From Hypoxylon rubiginosum (Eukaryota > Ascomycota > Sordariomycetes > Xylariales > Hypoxylaceae), in the NCBI GenBank assembly GCA_902806565.1, contig CADCXA010000069.1, positions 62,001 to 126,000 on the forward strand: a stretch of 64,000 bases of DNA. The letters run 5' to 3'. The translations under genes were made by a program, and so were the position numbers. A model generated the notes under the pieces. That model made no database searches. It was given only the letters and a program-made list of their open reading frames with translations, and was not told the origin of the DNA. Below, one piece after another: positions 20,912 through 32,400 of the stretch (its first letter is position 1; each line of letters begins with the position of its first letter).

Positions 20912-22629
20912 ATGACTACCGCTCAGCTCCCCGTGTCGGATTCTGATAAGTACGACTATGTAATCGTCGGTGGAGGTACGGCTGGCTGTGTCGTCGCTGC
21001 AAGGCTAGCAGAGTATCTTCCTCACAAAAATGTCCTTCTTGTCGAGGCCGGTCCTAGTGATTTCATGGACGACCGAGTCCTCGATCTGAAGCAATGGTTG
21101 AACTTGCTTGGCGGCGAGCTCGACTTTGACTACGGTACCACCGAACAACCTATGGGTGAGTCGTGTCATATGCCGAGTTGAAAACTTCCCTTATCTGACC
21201 GTGATCCACAGGCAACTCTTATATCAGACACGCACGAGCTAAGGTTTTGGGAGGCTGCTCTTCGCACAATACCTTGATCTCCTTTCGGCCGTTCCAATAT
21301 GACTTGGATATCTGGCAGTCGTTGGGAGCGCGGGGATGGACATTTCCCATATTCATGAAAGCGCTGGATAGGCTGAAGAACACGATCCAACCGGTCCACG
21401 CCAGACATCGCAACCAGCTGTGCCAGGACTGGGTTGATTCGTGCAGCTCAGCGCTCGATATCCCCGTTGTCAAAGACTTCAACAAGCACATATCAGAAAC
21501 CGGGTCCCTGAAGCCCAGCGTCGGGTTCTTCTCGGTGAGCTACAACCCGGATGATGGCAGACGATCTAGTGCATCAGTTGCGTACATCCATCCGATATTA
21601 CGAGGCGAGGAGAAGCGGCCAAACCTGACTATCTTGACGGATGCATGGGTATCGAAAATTAATGTCAGCGGTGACACTGTTGATAGCGTTAGTCTGGCGC
21701 TGAAAGACGGCTCGCTGCGCAGCATCAAGGCCAAGGCGGAGATAATCCTGAGCGCCGGAGCTGTAGACACCCCTCGTCTAATGATGCTGTCCGGGCTTGG
21801 ACCTAAGAAGCAACTGTCAGATTTGGGTATCCCTGTTGTTTGCGATATTGCAGGCGTCGGAGAGAATCTGCAAGATCACCCGGAGAGCATTATCATGTGG
21901 GAACTGGAGAAACCTGTGCCACAGAACCAGACGACGATGGATTCTGATGCTGGAATCTTCTTACGTCGTGAGGCGCCTGGTGCTGGGGCTAAGAAGTCGG
22001 CGGCTAATCCGAAAGGTCTCTCCGACGGAGATATCGCTGATGTCATGATGCACTGCTATCAAATTCCGTTCACACTCAACACGCTTCGGCTAGGATATCC
22101 GGATATCAAAGACGGCTATGCCTTCTGCATGACCCCGAACATCCCGCGACCGAGATCTCGAGGCCGACTATACCTTACCTCGGCGGATCCCAAGGTCAAG
22201 CCGGCTCTCGACTTCCGGTATTTCACAGATCCGGAAGGGTATGACGCTGCTACTTTGGTATTTGGCATGCGAGCAGCGCGAAAGGTAGCGGAACAGGCGC
22301 CGTTCAAGGACTGGATCAAGAAGGAGGTTGCGCCTGGACCGAATGTTCAGTCAGACGAGGACCTCAGCTACTACGCGCGGAAAGCAGCGCACACGGTGTA
22401 CCACCCCTGCGGAACGACCAAGATGGGTGACACGAGCAAAGACGAGATGGCCGTGGTCGATGAGAAACTGAAGGTCAAGGGGTTCAAGAATCTGCGTATT
22501 GTGGATGCAGGAGTGTTCCCAACGATTCCTACCATCAACCCTATGTTGACCGTGTTGGGTGTAGCTGAAAGGGCTGCTGAGATGATTGCGGAGGAGGCTA
22601 AGAAGCAGCCTGACAGGGCCCGACTATGA
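20912..22629 (+). CDS. choline oxidase (GMC oxidoreductase)
   Basis: Two exons, 20912-21155 and 21212-22629, with a 56-bp intron (GTGAGT donor, CTGAC branch, CACAG acceptor). The product is 553 aa. The N-terminus holds the FAD dinucleotide motif [33 protein letters not shown] matches choline oxidases, in which the His of SSHN (here H100) carries the covalently bound FAD. The active-site pair is His479 in [11 protein letters not shown] and Asn524 in PTINPMLTV, 45 residues apart as in the family. It oxidises choline to betaine aldehyde (and on to betaine) with release of hydrogen peroxide. The neighbour on the opposite strand is betaine aldehyde dehydrogenase. The C-terminus (PDRARL) is compatible with a weak PTS1, so peroxisomal location is possible. 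Confidence 0.93.
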
Positions 22630-23035
22630 TCTGTTTTGTTGGAGATGTGAAAATTATTTATGGGTGGTGAGGATTTCAATTATATTCTTTGGGGTTGGGT
22701 GGTGTAAGTCGTTTTGTATGGGAGTTGGTTATCTTTTTCAGCCTCTTGTATAACGGAGCACAGCGCGATTGTATGTATCAGTGTTATTGGCTGTTTATAC
22801 CTATGCTATAGCACATGAATCCAACAACGAAAAAAGGATACTTATCAATCAACTCGTCGTGGATATTGGGGATTTGCTATAAAAACCCTCTTATAAGAAA
22901 CCTGACCTGAGATGAGCAGGTGCTAATTGTTGGGTTAACAGCGTATTATAGCGTATTATAGCGTATTATAGCGCGTCGTATCGAGCTGGACCCCTGGGGC
23001 CCACTGGGGCTCAAGGCGGTCAGGGCGGTCAGCGT
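22630..23035. repeat. intergenic region with 10-bp triplication
   Basis: 3' flank of choline oxidase. GCGTATTATA occurs three times in a row at 22941-22970, followed by a degenerate fourth unit (GCGCGTCGTA), and GGCGGTCAG is doubled near 23013-23033. No gene. Confidence 0.7.
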
Positions 23036-23591
23036 TTATCGTTGAGAATTACTATTTCAATAGTAGTGCGTCTTCAATAGTAGACATTTCCAGACCCCTC
23101 ATTGGTCAACGGGCCCAAAAATTGATTAAGTAATCTAGACCATTTTAACCAAGAACTAAGAATACGTTGTTTAATCTGAATAACTTCACTGTCCTAACTT
23201 GAGAATAATTGAAAATTGAATATCTTGGAGATCTCGATTTCCTGAATCCAATGATATAAGTTGCATTAAAGCTTATTACTTTGCTGTAATTGAATATGGG
23301 CAGAAATAAAGGGCGCCAGATCATGCCCAGGGGTATCACATGACTTTACTAGGAACCTGCTACAACTTGAGGATTTTGCAAATAACTTCATCTTTTAATC
23401 TTACATTAACTATATAAATATATAATCCTGAAGCTCTCGGCCTTACAAGTCTAACGGATATATTTATATTGTCTTGGAGTCAGGTTGTGGATTGTTATGA
23501 GGCTGATAAGATTGAGGGGGCTTGTATTGGCCTTGGAAAATACCTACTATTGAAGACGCACTACTATTGAAATAGTAATTCTCTTATCGTT
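23036..23591. mobile_element. TIR element (hAT-like MITE) with 8-bp target duplication
   Basis: Perfect 40-bp terminal inverted repeats (23044-23083 and 23544-23583, beginning GAGAATTACTATTTCAATAG) bound a 540-bp element. Identical 8-bp direct repeats TTATCGTT abut both ends (23036-23043 and 23584-23591). The interior is AT-rich and has no transposase, so it is non-autonomous. An 8-bp duplication is typical of hAT-type elements (also P and Merlin types). Each TIR contains CAATAGTAG twice. It ends about 130 bp upstream of the DBP4 ATG, within its promoter. Confidence 0.9.
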
Positions 23592-23719
23592 TATCGTAAC
23601 CGCTTTTATCGCGTTCCGGCAGAATCCCCGCCAAGTCCAATTTTTTTCTTGAAATTTACATGGCGCATTTGATTTGCATCTGAATCCCATCACCAACTTT
23701 GTCGCAATAGAACTTCAAA

Positions 23720-26225
23720 ATGCCTGCCGCTCGTGCTGCTAATGGTGCACGTACGCCGCAGAAAAAGCACCCCAAGGAAACCCAAAAGCCACTCAAGAGG
23801 AAAAGAGAACAAGAAGATCTCGAAAAATTGCGAAAGGCCGTTGACGAGTTTGTAAGTAGTCCATAGTCCATTGGATTTCCAAGAATAATACAAGAATAAT
23901 AGTACGGCGAGCTAACAAGACATTTCTTAGGATCTTAAGGATCTTAAGAATCCCGAGTCAGAAACTACCGCCAAATTCTCGACATTACCTCTCTCGCAGC
24001 CCACAGCCTCCGGCCTAGAAGCCTCCCATTTCCAAAACCTGACCGATGTCCAGGCAAAAGCTATTCCCCTCGGCTTAAAGGGTCGCGATATCCTCGGCGC
24101 AGCCAAGACCGGCTCCGGCAAGACTCTCGCATTCCTCATTCCCGTCCTCGAAAAGCTATACCGCGCGCAATGGACCGAATACGATGGGCTAGGTGCGATG
24201 ATCATTTCGCCTACACGAGAACTTGCCGTACAGATCTTCGAGGTGTTGCGCAAGATCGGAAGATACCACACTTTCTCTGCAGGCCTGGTCATCGGTGGTA
24301 AGAGTTTGCGCGAGGAAGCGGAACGGTTAGGAAGGATGAATATTCTCGTCTGTACGCCGGGTCGCATGCTACAGCACCTCGACCAGACTGCCGGAATCGA
24401 CGTCGACAATTTACAGATTTTAGTCCTCGACGAGGCTGATCGAATAATGGATATGGGATTCCAATCGGCTGTGGACGCTCTTGTGGAACATCTTCCTACA
24501 TTGCGACAGACGATGCTCTTCAGCGCAACGCAAAGCAAAAAAATCTCGGATTTAGCTAGACTAAGCTTGAAGGACCCTGAATACGTAGCCGTCCACGAAG
24601 ACGCCGCCTCCGCGACCCCGACGACCCTAACGCAACACTATCTTGTCACCCCTCTAGCAGAAAAGATGGAGACTCTATACGGCTTTATTAAGGCCAACCT
24701 GAAGACCAAGATGGTAGTATTCCTGTCATCTGGGAAGCAGGTCCGCTTCGTATACGAGAGCTTCCGCCACCTACAGCCTGGTACCCCCCTACTACATCTA
24801 CATGGAAGGCAGAAACAAACAGCTCGCTTAGAGATTACGTCGAGGTTTTCCGCAGCTAAATATTCCTGTCTCTTCGCTACCGACGTAGTTGCCCGTGGTG
24901 TGGACTTCCCTGCTGTGGATTGGGTAGTGCAGATGGATTGCCCTGAAGATACCGATACCTACATTCACCGAGTTGGGCGGACAGCGCGCTACGAAAGGGA
25001 TGGAAAGGCAGTCCTGTTCCTGGATCCGAGCGAGGAAGAAGGCATGCTCAAACGATTAGAGCAGCGGAAAGTACCAATACACAAGGTCAATGTGAAGGAA
25101 AAGAAGAAACAGAATATCAAAAACCAAATCCAGGACATGTGCTTCAAGAACCCGGATCTCAAATACCTCGGACAAAAGGCGTTCATCAGTTATACCCGCT
25201 CCGTTCACTTACAAAAGGATAAAGAAATCTTCAACCTGAAGAAGTTGGATCTGGATGAATATGCTGCCAGCCTAGGACTCCCCGGTACACCGCAGATCAA
25301 GTTCCAGAAGGGTGAAGACGTCAAGAAGATAAAGAATGCGCCTCGCGCTGGACTCTCTAGCGACTCCGAATCCGACTTTGACGAGAACGGGAAAAGGCGA
25401 AAGAAGAAGGGAGAAGTCAGGACGAAATACGATCGCATGTTTGAGCGGACAAACCAGGACGTACTTACGAGTCATTATACTAAACTAGTTGGCGACGAAG
25501 AACAAGGCGCAAATGACGAAGAGGATGACGATGGGGATTTCCTATCAGTGAAGCGAGTTCTCGAAGGCAACGACCTAGATGGCAATGGGTTGGTCCCTGG
25601 TGCTAAGATAATCACGGGGCTTGGAGGCGAAGAGCCATTCGTCGTGGATTCGAAGCGCAGAGAGAAAATGCTCAAGTCCAAGAAGAAGATGTTGAAATTC
25701 AAGGGCAAGGGTGACAAGGTGGTATTCGACGATGACGGTGTGGCGCACCACCCTTACAGAATCATTGGCGAGGAAGACTTCCAGCAGGATGGATCGGCGG
25801 AGGCTCAGCGACAGAAATTCGTCGAGAGCGAGGCCGTCAAGGTTCAGGAGGCTGATGCGAACGACAAGCAACTTGCCAAAGACAGACGCCGGGAAAAGAA
25901 GGAAAAACGGAAGGCTCGGGAAGCGATGGAAGATGACGAGGGGCTGGGTAGTATGCCCAGACTCTCAGCACCCAGCGATGGAGAGGAAGACCCCTTGGCG
26001 CTCATGGCCTCTCTGCCGATAGCAGAGGGAGAAAGAGGGCACGAAGAAGAGGAAGAGGAGAGGCCTCCGAAGAAGAAGGCGAAGAAATGGTTCCAGGACG
26101 ATTCCGAGGACGAGAGAGAAAAGGCTAAGAGTAGAAAGGGCAAAGGGAAGGTGATTGAAGTTGCTGAGGCGCCAAATACCCTGGAGGATTACGAGGCTTT
26201 GGCGGCAGGCCTCCTGGAGGACTGA
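23720..26225 (+). CDS. dbp4: ATP-dependent DEAD-box RNA helicase DBP4/HCA4
   Basis: Exons 23720-23851 and 23931-26225 are separated by a 79-bp intron (GTAAGT, GCTAAC branch). The product is 808 aa, the usual length for Dbp4. Order of motifs: Q motif [16 protein letters not shown] (~75-90), motif [10 protein letters not shown] (101-109), Ia [14 protein letters not shown] (211-214), III SAT (242-244), and [12 protein letters not shown] characteristic DBP4 segment follows ([38 protein letters not shown]). The C-terminal third is acidic/basic low complexity with predicted coiled coil. The protein acts in the nucleolus in 18S rRNA processing and release of U14 snoRNA from pre-ribosomes. A transposon-like element sits directly upstream. 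Confidence 0.96.
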
Positions 26226-27221
26226 GGTTGTGGACAAGAGTCGGGTTAATATACCATAATATGATGCAATTGCCCAATAAAAACCTGCAGACGAGCTGAA
26301 GAAATACGTAATGCGACAGTTCCTACATATAGGGAGTCTGTCAAAGTGGAGCAAGGGACCAATGATAATAAATATTGTAGGAGACACATGCATAAGGCGT
26401 CGAGGAAGCTTCCGTAACAGTCCAAGGTGTATCCCACGATGGCGTCTCGGCTAGATTAGCGTTACCCGATACAGGGAGGTAACAAGATGCTTGGCTTACC
26501 CTATCGTTGCATCGTTGCATCGTTCGAATCATTTCCACGAGCTCTATCACAAGCTATCACAAGCTTCGAGGTAGGAAAAGACGACCTACCTATGCCTAGA
26601 CGACCTGCTGTGTGGCTACCTGGGAGCTATACACAGCTATCGATAAAGGAGGTAACAAAGGTCCGATATCTTTATGATAAGGGGGAGAGACGTCCACTAG
26701 AAGACCGGAAGGACTAGAACCCCGCGGTCCCTTCTATGATTCTTACCCCTGTCCCCTTTTCCATATTTCTACATATTTCTATGTAACCAACGCCCCTCCA
26801 CCCCTCCTTTATGGGTAATAGGCTCCATAATATTTCTGGAATCTTACTGTAAGGCGAAGCAACAACGTCGTATCTGTAGTCACAACTCAACTTACCCAGA
26901 GCTTTCTGACGGGTCGACCGCAACGCGCCCCGGTATACACACACCTAAGACCCTAATCTTACTCATAAGCTCACATCGGACGATAAATTGTTAACCTTCG
27001 GTCCATGCCGTCCTCTAGCTCGCAAACGACGACATCGACAACTTGTTTCCTCGAGCGCAGAGGAGTAATGGCAAGCGTCCCATGAGCAAACAAGCACAGC
27101 CTCACCCCTACTACTCTCTTCCTCTCTCTCAGCCCTAAGGGACGAAAACAGAATCGGCCGAAACTACTTTTGCGAATAGACTAGATTAGACCCAGAGAGC
27201 GATCGCTACGTAATAGACGTC
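26226..27221. other. intergenic region
   Basis: 3' flank of DBP4 and 5' flank of FAD1. No gene recognised. CTCTCTTCCTCTCTCTCAG pyrimidine tract near 27115-27135 fits a promoter or 5' UTR of FAD1. Confidence 0.45.
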
Positions 27222-28457
27222 ATGGCAGGACCACAGAACGGCTCGGCCCCGCCCCGGACCAACGGTGCGGCGTCATCGGCGGCGGCGGCGTCACCCAACG
27301 AGCTCGAGGCTGTGTGTCGCGAACTCAAAGCGAAAGTAGATGCCTTTCTTGACAAGCCGACCGAAGACGAGGTCCTCAACTCTGTCAAGAACCAGATCAT
27401 CATCGCCCGCGGCGTCATCGACGAGGCGTTGCGGCGGTATAGGTGCGTGTCATCTTGCGTAGCTGCCATTTCCCGGTCCCCGTCTTACTTCGGCTGGGGA
27501 AATCGAGCAACACTACATGCGTGGTCAACTTTCTTAGGAACAGAAGAAGCTAATAGAACTGATCTTGACACTTGACAGACCCGATCAACTCTCGCTGTCG
27601 TATAATGGAGGCAAGGACTGCCTCGTCCTACTAATCCTAATCCTCGCCTCCCTCCCGTCATCCTCGTGCTTACAGTCCTCCTCCTCCACAACAACGCAAT
27701 CCTCACCGCCCCTCCAACAACAACAACAACAACAACCACCACCCTCCTCCTCTTCAGCTCCCGCCTCCTCCGCCGCAACAGCAGACTCCCCAACACCCTT
27801 CCCAACCCGACTACAAGCCCTATACATCCGGCCCCCCCTACCCTTCGCCGAGGTCGACGACTTCGTGGCCACGACGACGGCGGCCTACCACCTGGACCTG
27901 GCGACGTCGGACAACAAGGCCATGAAGCCGGCGCTGACGGCGTACCTGCGCGACCGCCCCGACGTCCGCGCCGTCTTCGTCGGCACCCGCCGCACCGACC
28001 CGCACGGCGCCGACCTGACCTTCTTCGACGAGACCGACGCCGGCTGGCCGCGCTTCATGCGCGTGCACCCCGTTATCGACTGGCACTACCGGGAGGTGTG
28101 GGGCGTAAGTTATACTCTTACCTATTTCCCTTTCCCTTCCTATTTTCTTCTGTTGCCCCCCTCCCCCTTCTTTCAGCTTGGTGCTTGATGCTTGATGCTT
28201 GTTGAAATGGAATATTTTGCTGACTTCGAAGCTATATATAGTTCATACGAGCCCTAGGCATCCCGTACTGTCCCCTCTACGACAAGGGGTACACGTCGCT
28301 GGGCGGCACCGACGACACGCACCCGAACCCGGCGCTGAAGGAGGGGGACGAGACCAGCAGCAGGAGCAGTAGCAGCAACAAGGCGGACGGGCTGCACTTC
28401 CGGCCCGCGTACGAGTTGACGGAGGATAGGGAGGAGCGGCTGGGTAGGGATCGATAG
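27222..28457 (+). CDS. fad1: FAD synthase (FMN adenylyltransferase)
   Basis: Three exons, 27222-27442, 27579-28104 and 28242-28457, with introns of 136 and 137 bp; product 320 aa. It belongs to the PAPS-reductase-like FAD synthetase family that adenylates FMN to FAD in the cytosol. Motifs: the P-loop-like SLSYNGGKDCLVLL created at the first splice, GTRRTDPHGADL, HPVIDWHYREVW, and FIRALGIPYCPLYDKGYTSL followed by GGTDDTHPNPAL. Between the P-loop and the next strand there is a Ser/Gln/Pro-rich insertion (QQQQQQQPPPSSSS) from a CAA run at 27716-27735, a lineage-specific loop. FAD supply links loosely to the nearby flavoenzymes but no operon logic applies in fungi. Confidence 0.93.
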
Positions 28458-29421
28458 TAGCTGGTGGCTGGAGAGGGTTAGACTGGGTAGTAATAAGTAA
28501 CACCCGCCTCTCTATATTTTTATATTTCGCGGTGGAAGGGAAAGGTGCTCACGCATAGTCACCAGTTCAGGCCACTAACCTATATGAGGTCGTGAGATCG
28601 CTACCTAAGGGTTAGCTAAACGGGACTCGGCGGGATAGGTACTACATATTTTGTTTTCCCATTTGTTCTTACATCACCAAGACACCGAAAAAATAAATAT
28701 ATCTACTATATACGAAAGGTCATATAGAGCAGGCGAAAGGTATATGGGTGGGTAGATTTGGTAGACATAGCATCTCCCACCTCTTGGGAGATTATAAATA
28801 AACTCCATACATTAGGTACCGAATTAGCAGACGGCTGGAATGCGGTGGTTCTATCACCTTTGTCATCTTTATTACGTTATGTACAGTACCTAAAGCAGGC
28901 ATTAAATGCTTTAGTTATTGCTACATGTATGTACAGATTCAAATGTTTGCTACTAAAAACAGGTCAACGCAAAAAGGAGGTAGTATTGAGCTGTTAAGAC
29001 TGTACACTCGAAGACTTGGTATCATCCATCCCACGCGTCCCGTCCCTGGCCGGGGCTCCCGGTGATGGCTTTAACCTCGCATCGCAACAAAAAAAAAAAG
29101 ATTAAATAAAAAAAATAAAAAAAAACCCAGCCTATTGAACTCCCTATGTAGGTAGTGCTAGAATCGGCTGCTATGACTACATGTGTGATCTTTCCCGCCC
29201 CGCATCATCATCTTGCTTCTTGCTTCTTGTCTATAAAACGTTTGGTGTGTTTACCCGTCTCTCATCATCTCTCTTCTTTGGTTGTTGTGTACGCGAATGT
29301 ATCTTATAGCCTACATGCTATATGCTATGCGATGCGATGCATAATCTGTGCTACAGAACTCGTGCATGAGATCTCTGTAACCTGCTTCTCTCCCCCCCTT
29401 TCCCTTCTGCATGCAACCGGA
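28458..29421. other. tail-to-tail intergenic region
   Basis: Lies between the 3' ends of FAD1 and the SUN-domain gene. Contains A-rich tracts at 29088-29126 (poly-A interrupted by T and G). No gene recognised. Confidence 0.5.
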
Positions 29422-32400
29422 TTACTTCTCTTCCACTTCCACCCTCCAACGTCTCCCTTCTACGATGTCACCATACATCTTTAGGCGGTAAAAGCACGTA
29501 TGGTCGGCGCCGTAGTTGCTGATGGCTCTGACAACAAAGTTTTGGCTCCAGGCTCCCATGGTGGAAAGCTCGTCGCTCAGCTTGAAGATCTGGGTACCGT
29601 CGCCGTGGGTCAAGTCTTCGTAGGTGAAGTGGCCGACCTTGACGAAGGCCTCGTTGAGCTTCTTGAGCTTCTTCTCCTTCTCCTCGGGCGTTGGAGGAAT
29701 GTGCTTCAGGCTAAACGCCTCGACCTCCTTACGTAGCGTCAGCTCCTCGACGTACATCCATACCTCGATGTCCTTGGGCCGCGACCCCGGGTCTAGCGAT
29801 GAGGCGGGCGTGACGTGTTCGACGACCAGGTGCTGCGGGACGAGCGGGCGGCTTATCAACACTGAGATGGTGTTGGTATCTACCACAACGCCCTTGGTGC
29901 TGGGCCCCGTGCAGAAGCACTCGCCCTCCTCAAACCACGGTGTCAGGACAGAATTCTGGGCCTGAGGTCTGTAGCCGTCGCGCATAAACCACTCCTTAGA
30001 TCCGTAGGGGTAGAGGCTCTTGGTAGGCCTCCAAGCTTTTGAGCTGGCGTGAGGGTCGATGATTGCGCCCGAAAAGACAGTGAAGAAGTTGACTTGGTTG
30101 TCAAACATTTGCCTTGCGCCGCCCTTTATACGACCCTCGGCCAAGGCGTCGAGTTTGGTCTTCTGGATGGCTCTCGATACGATTTGATCGCAAATGGCCC
30201 TGATCTGCTTCTCGGTCATGGCCCCTGAGCTCTTAGCAGTTTCGCGAAGCCGTTCCACCGTGTCGCGAATTTTTTGGATTTGGGAGTCCCGAGTCGCAAA
30301 CTCCTTGCGAATATCCCGCTGGTATGAATGAATCTCTTCGCGGAACACCTTCAAGAACTCCTCCCTGCTGATGGCAAGGCCCGTCTTATCCTTGGGCTTT
30401 TCATTCCCGAGCCAGTCCTTTACTTTGTCCCTGTTCTGCTTCACCCAGCTATCCCAGCTCGCTCCGCCAGGTGCTCCGTCTTCTGATGAAGCGGGAAGTA
30501 GCGACGAATCGTGCTCTATACGGGCCTTGACAGCGCGCCAGTGGTCTTCCGATATTTCTGGTGCAATCCTGGCATTCTTCAACGTGAGGATGACGTCGTC
30601 ATTTTTGATCAACGCTCTCAACGCGTGCCAGAAGTCTTCTGATATACGGATTCTCCCGTTCTTGCCTCGGTCGACAAAGACCTCACTTGGGACTCTCTTA
30701 CTGATATCTTCAATCAGCTCCCCTAGCGCACTATCCGTTTTCATATTGTCAGGCTTCACAGTGTCGAAGCCTTTGCTGCTTGGCTTGGCGCTCGGCTTAT
30801 CGCTTGGACTGCGCGAGCTCGCATCCGGCCAGAGCTTGGGCATTCTTGATGGGACAACTCGGCCTAGACTTCCCGTAATCCCACTCCAACTGGGCCAATG
30901 CACACCTTCCTGGGGGAAAATATCGTCTACGTCCGACTGGCCCTGACCACTTAGGGCAGATAGCAGACCCCATGCTAAAGCTAATATGGCGAAGAACACA
31001 ATCGCCTTACTCCACCAGCTAGAGGATCCTGACTGGCGACGAACAGGAACTGGGGGGGGGATATAAGGCACGAAAGGAACATCCGCTCCAATACGTCGGC
31101 GACTACCTAGCGGCCCCAATGCTGTACCCTGGGCAGGACCCTGGGTAGTCCCCTGGGTAGTCCCCTGGGTAGTCCCCTGGGTAGGCCCCTGGGTAGGCCC
31201 CTGGGCAGGCCACTGGACAATATTACCCTGAGTGGCAGTACTCGGCTTTTTGAATGAGCCGCTAAACACAACTTCCTTGGAAGCAAACGGATGTTTCGAG
31301 GGCTTCGCAGGGAGTCTCTTGGCAGCTGCATCTAGTGCCTCCGCCAATTTTCGTCCGTAGGCTCGGTCGGTGATCAAATCTGGTATGAGCCATCTCATCG
31401 CCTGAATCTCGGCGGGCGTTAGGTCGGATGGTAGTTGGACAGGTGGATGTTCCACGGGAGCCTGCGGCGGTGGTTTTATCAAGTCGTGAATGAGAGCATG
31501 TATTCTCCTCTGTATTTCGTCTTTTCTGAGTTGATCTTGGCTAGACTTTAGGAAGGCGATCATTGATCCAGGATGTCTTTGAAGCAGCGTTACGATCCTA
31601 TCCGTCTCAGCTTGGTCTCCTACCATAGCTTTTATTCCTTGTGTATCGGAGGCTTCCAGGATCACGTGGGTGTCCTCTATTGCTGGTGTGTTAATGACTC
31701 GTGGTACCGGCCTTTCGATGTCGTGAATCATCCCGTGTATTACTGCCATTTCGGCATTGTACTGGGCGGTCTTTGGAAACAATATCCTCGACTGGGGATA
31801 TTTCTGAAGGAAATTCACGATGCTATCCGCATCATTTTGGTCTCTTGCCAGATTTCTTATTCCGTCTGCGTCGGAAGCTCCTAGGATCGAATGCGTATCC
31901 ACTAACGTAGGGGTACCGGGAGGTTGTGGCTGTGGAGGTCGGACCAGATCGTGGATGAGGCTGTTGACTCTCGCCTCAATTTCCGCGTCGGGTAAGTTAA
32001 CGTTCCATGAGGCAGGAATAGTAGCTTCTTGAAGCGCGTCTAGGATCCTTTCTTGTACAGCGGTGCTTTCATTCAGCATCTGTCCACGGAGAACGATAGT
32101 CCTGATCGCTTCGATCTCTTTCTTCGTTAGACCTGACAATGTTGGAGCAGGGTGAGATGCACTGGGAGTTTGTTCGCCGGCCTTCCGCATACTGTCGATG
32201 GTGGCGCGTACTCTCTCCCATTCCGCATCGGTCAGACCTTCCGGCCTAGAAAACGGAACAACGCCTCCACCTCCACCTCCTCCACCTCCGCCTCCGCCTC
32301 CGCCTCCTCCGCCTCCTCCGCCTCCGCCACTTTGCGCGGGTATGTTAGAGGTCGGGTTAGGATTATTAGATGTTGGGATACCGCCGCCAGAACCCGGGAC

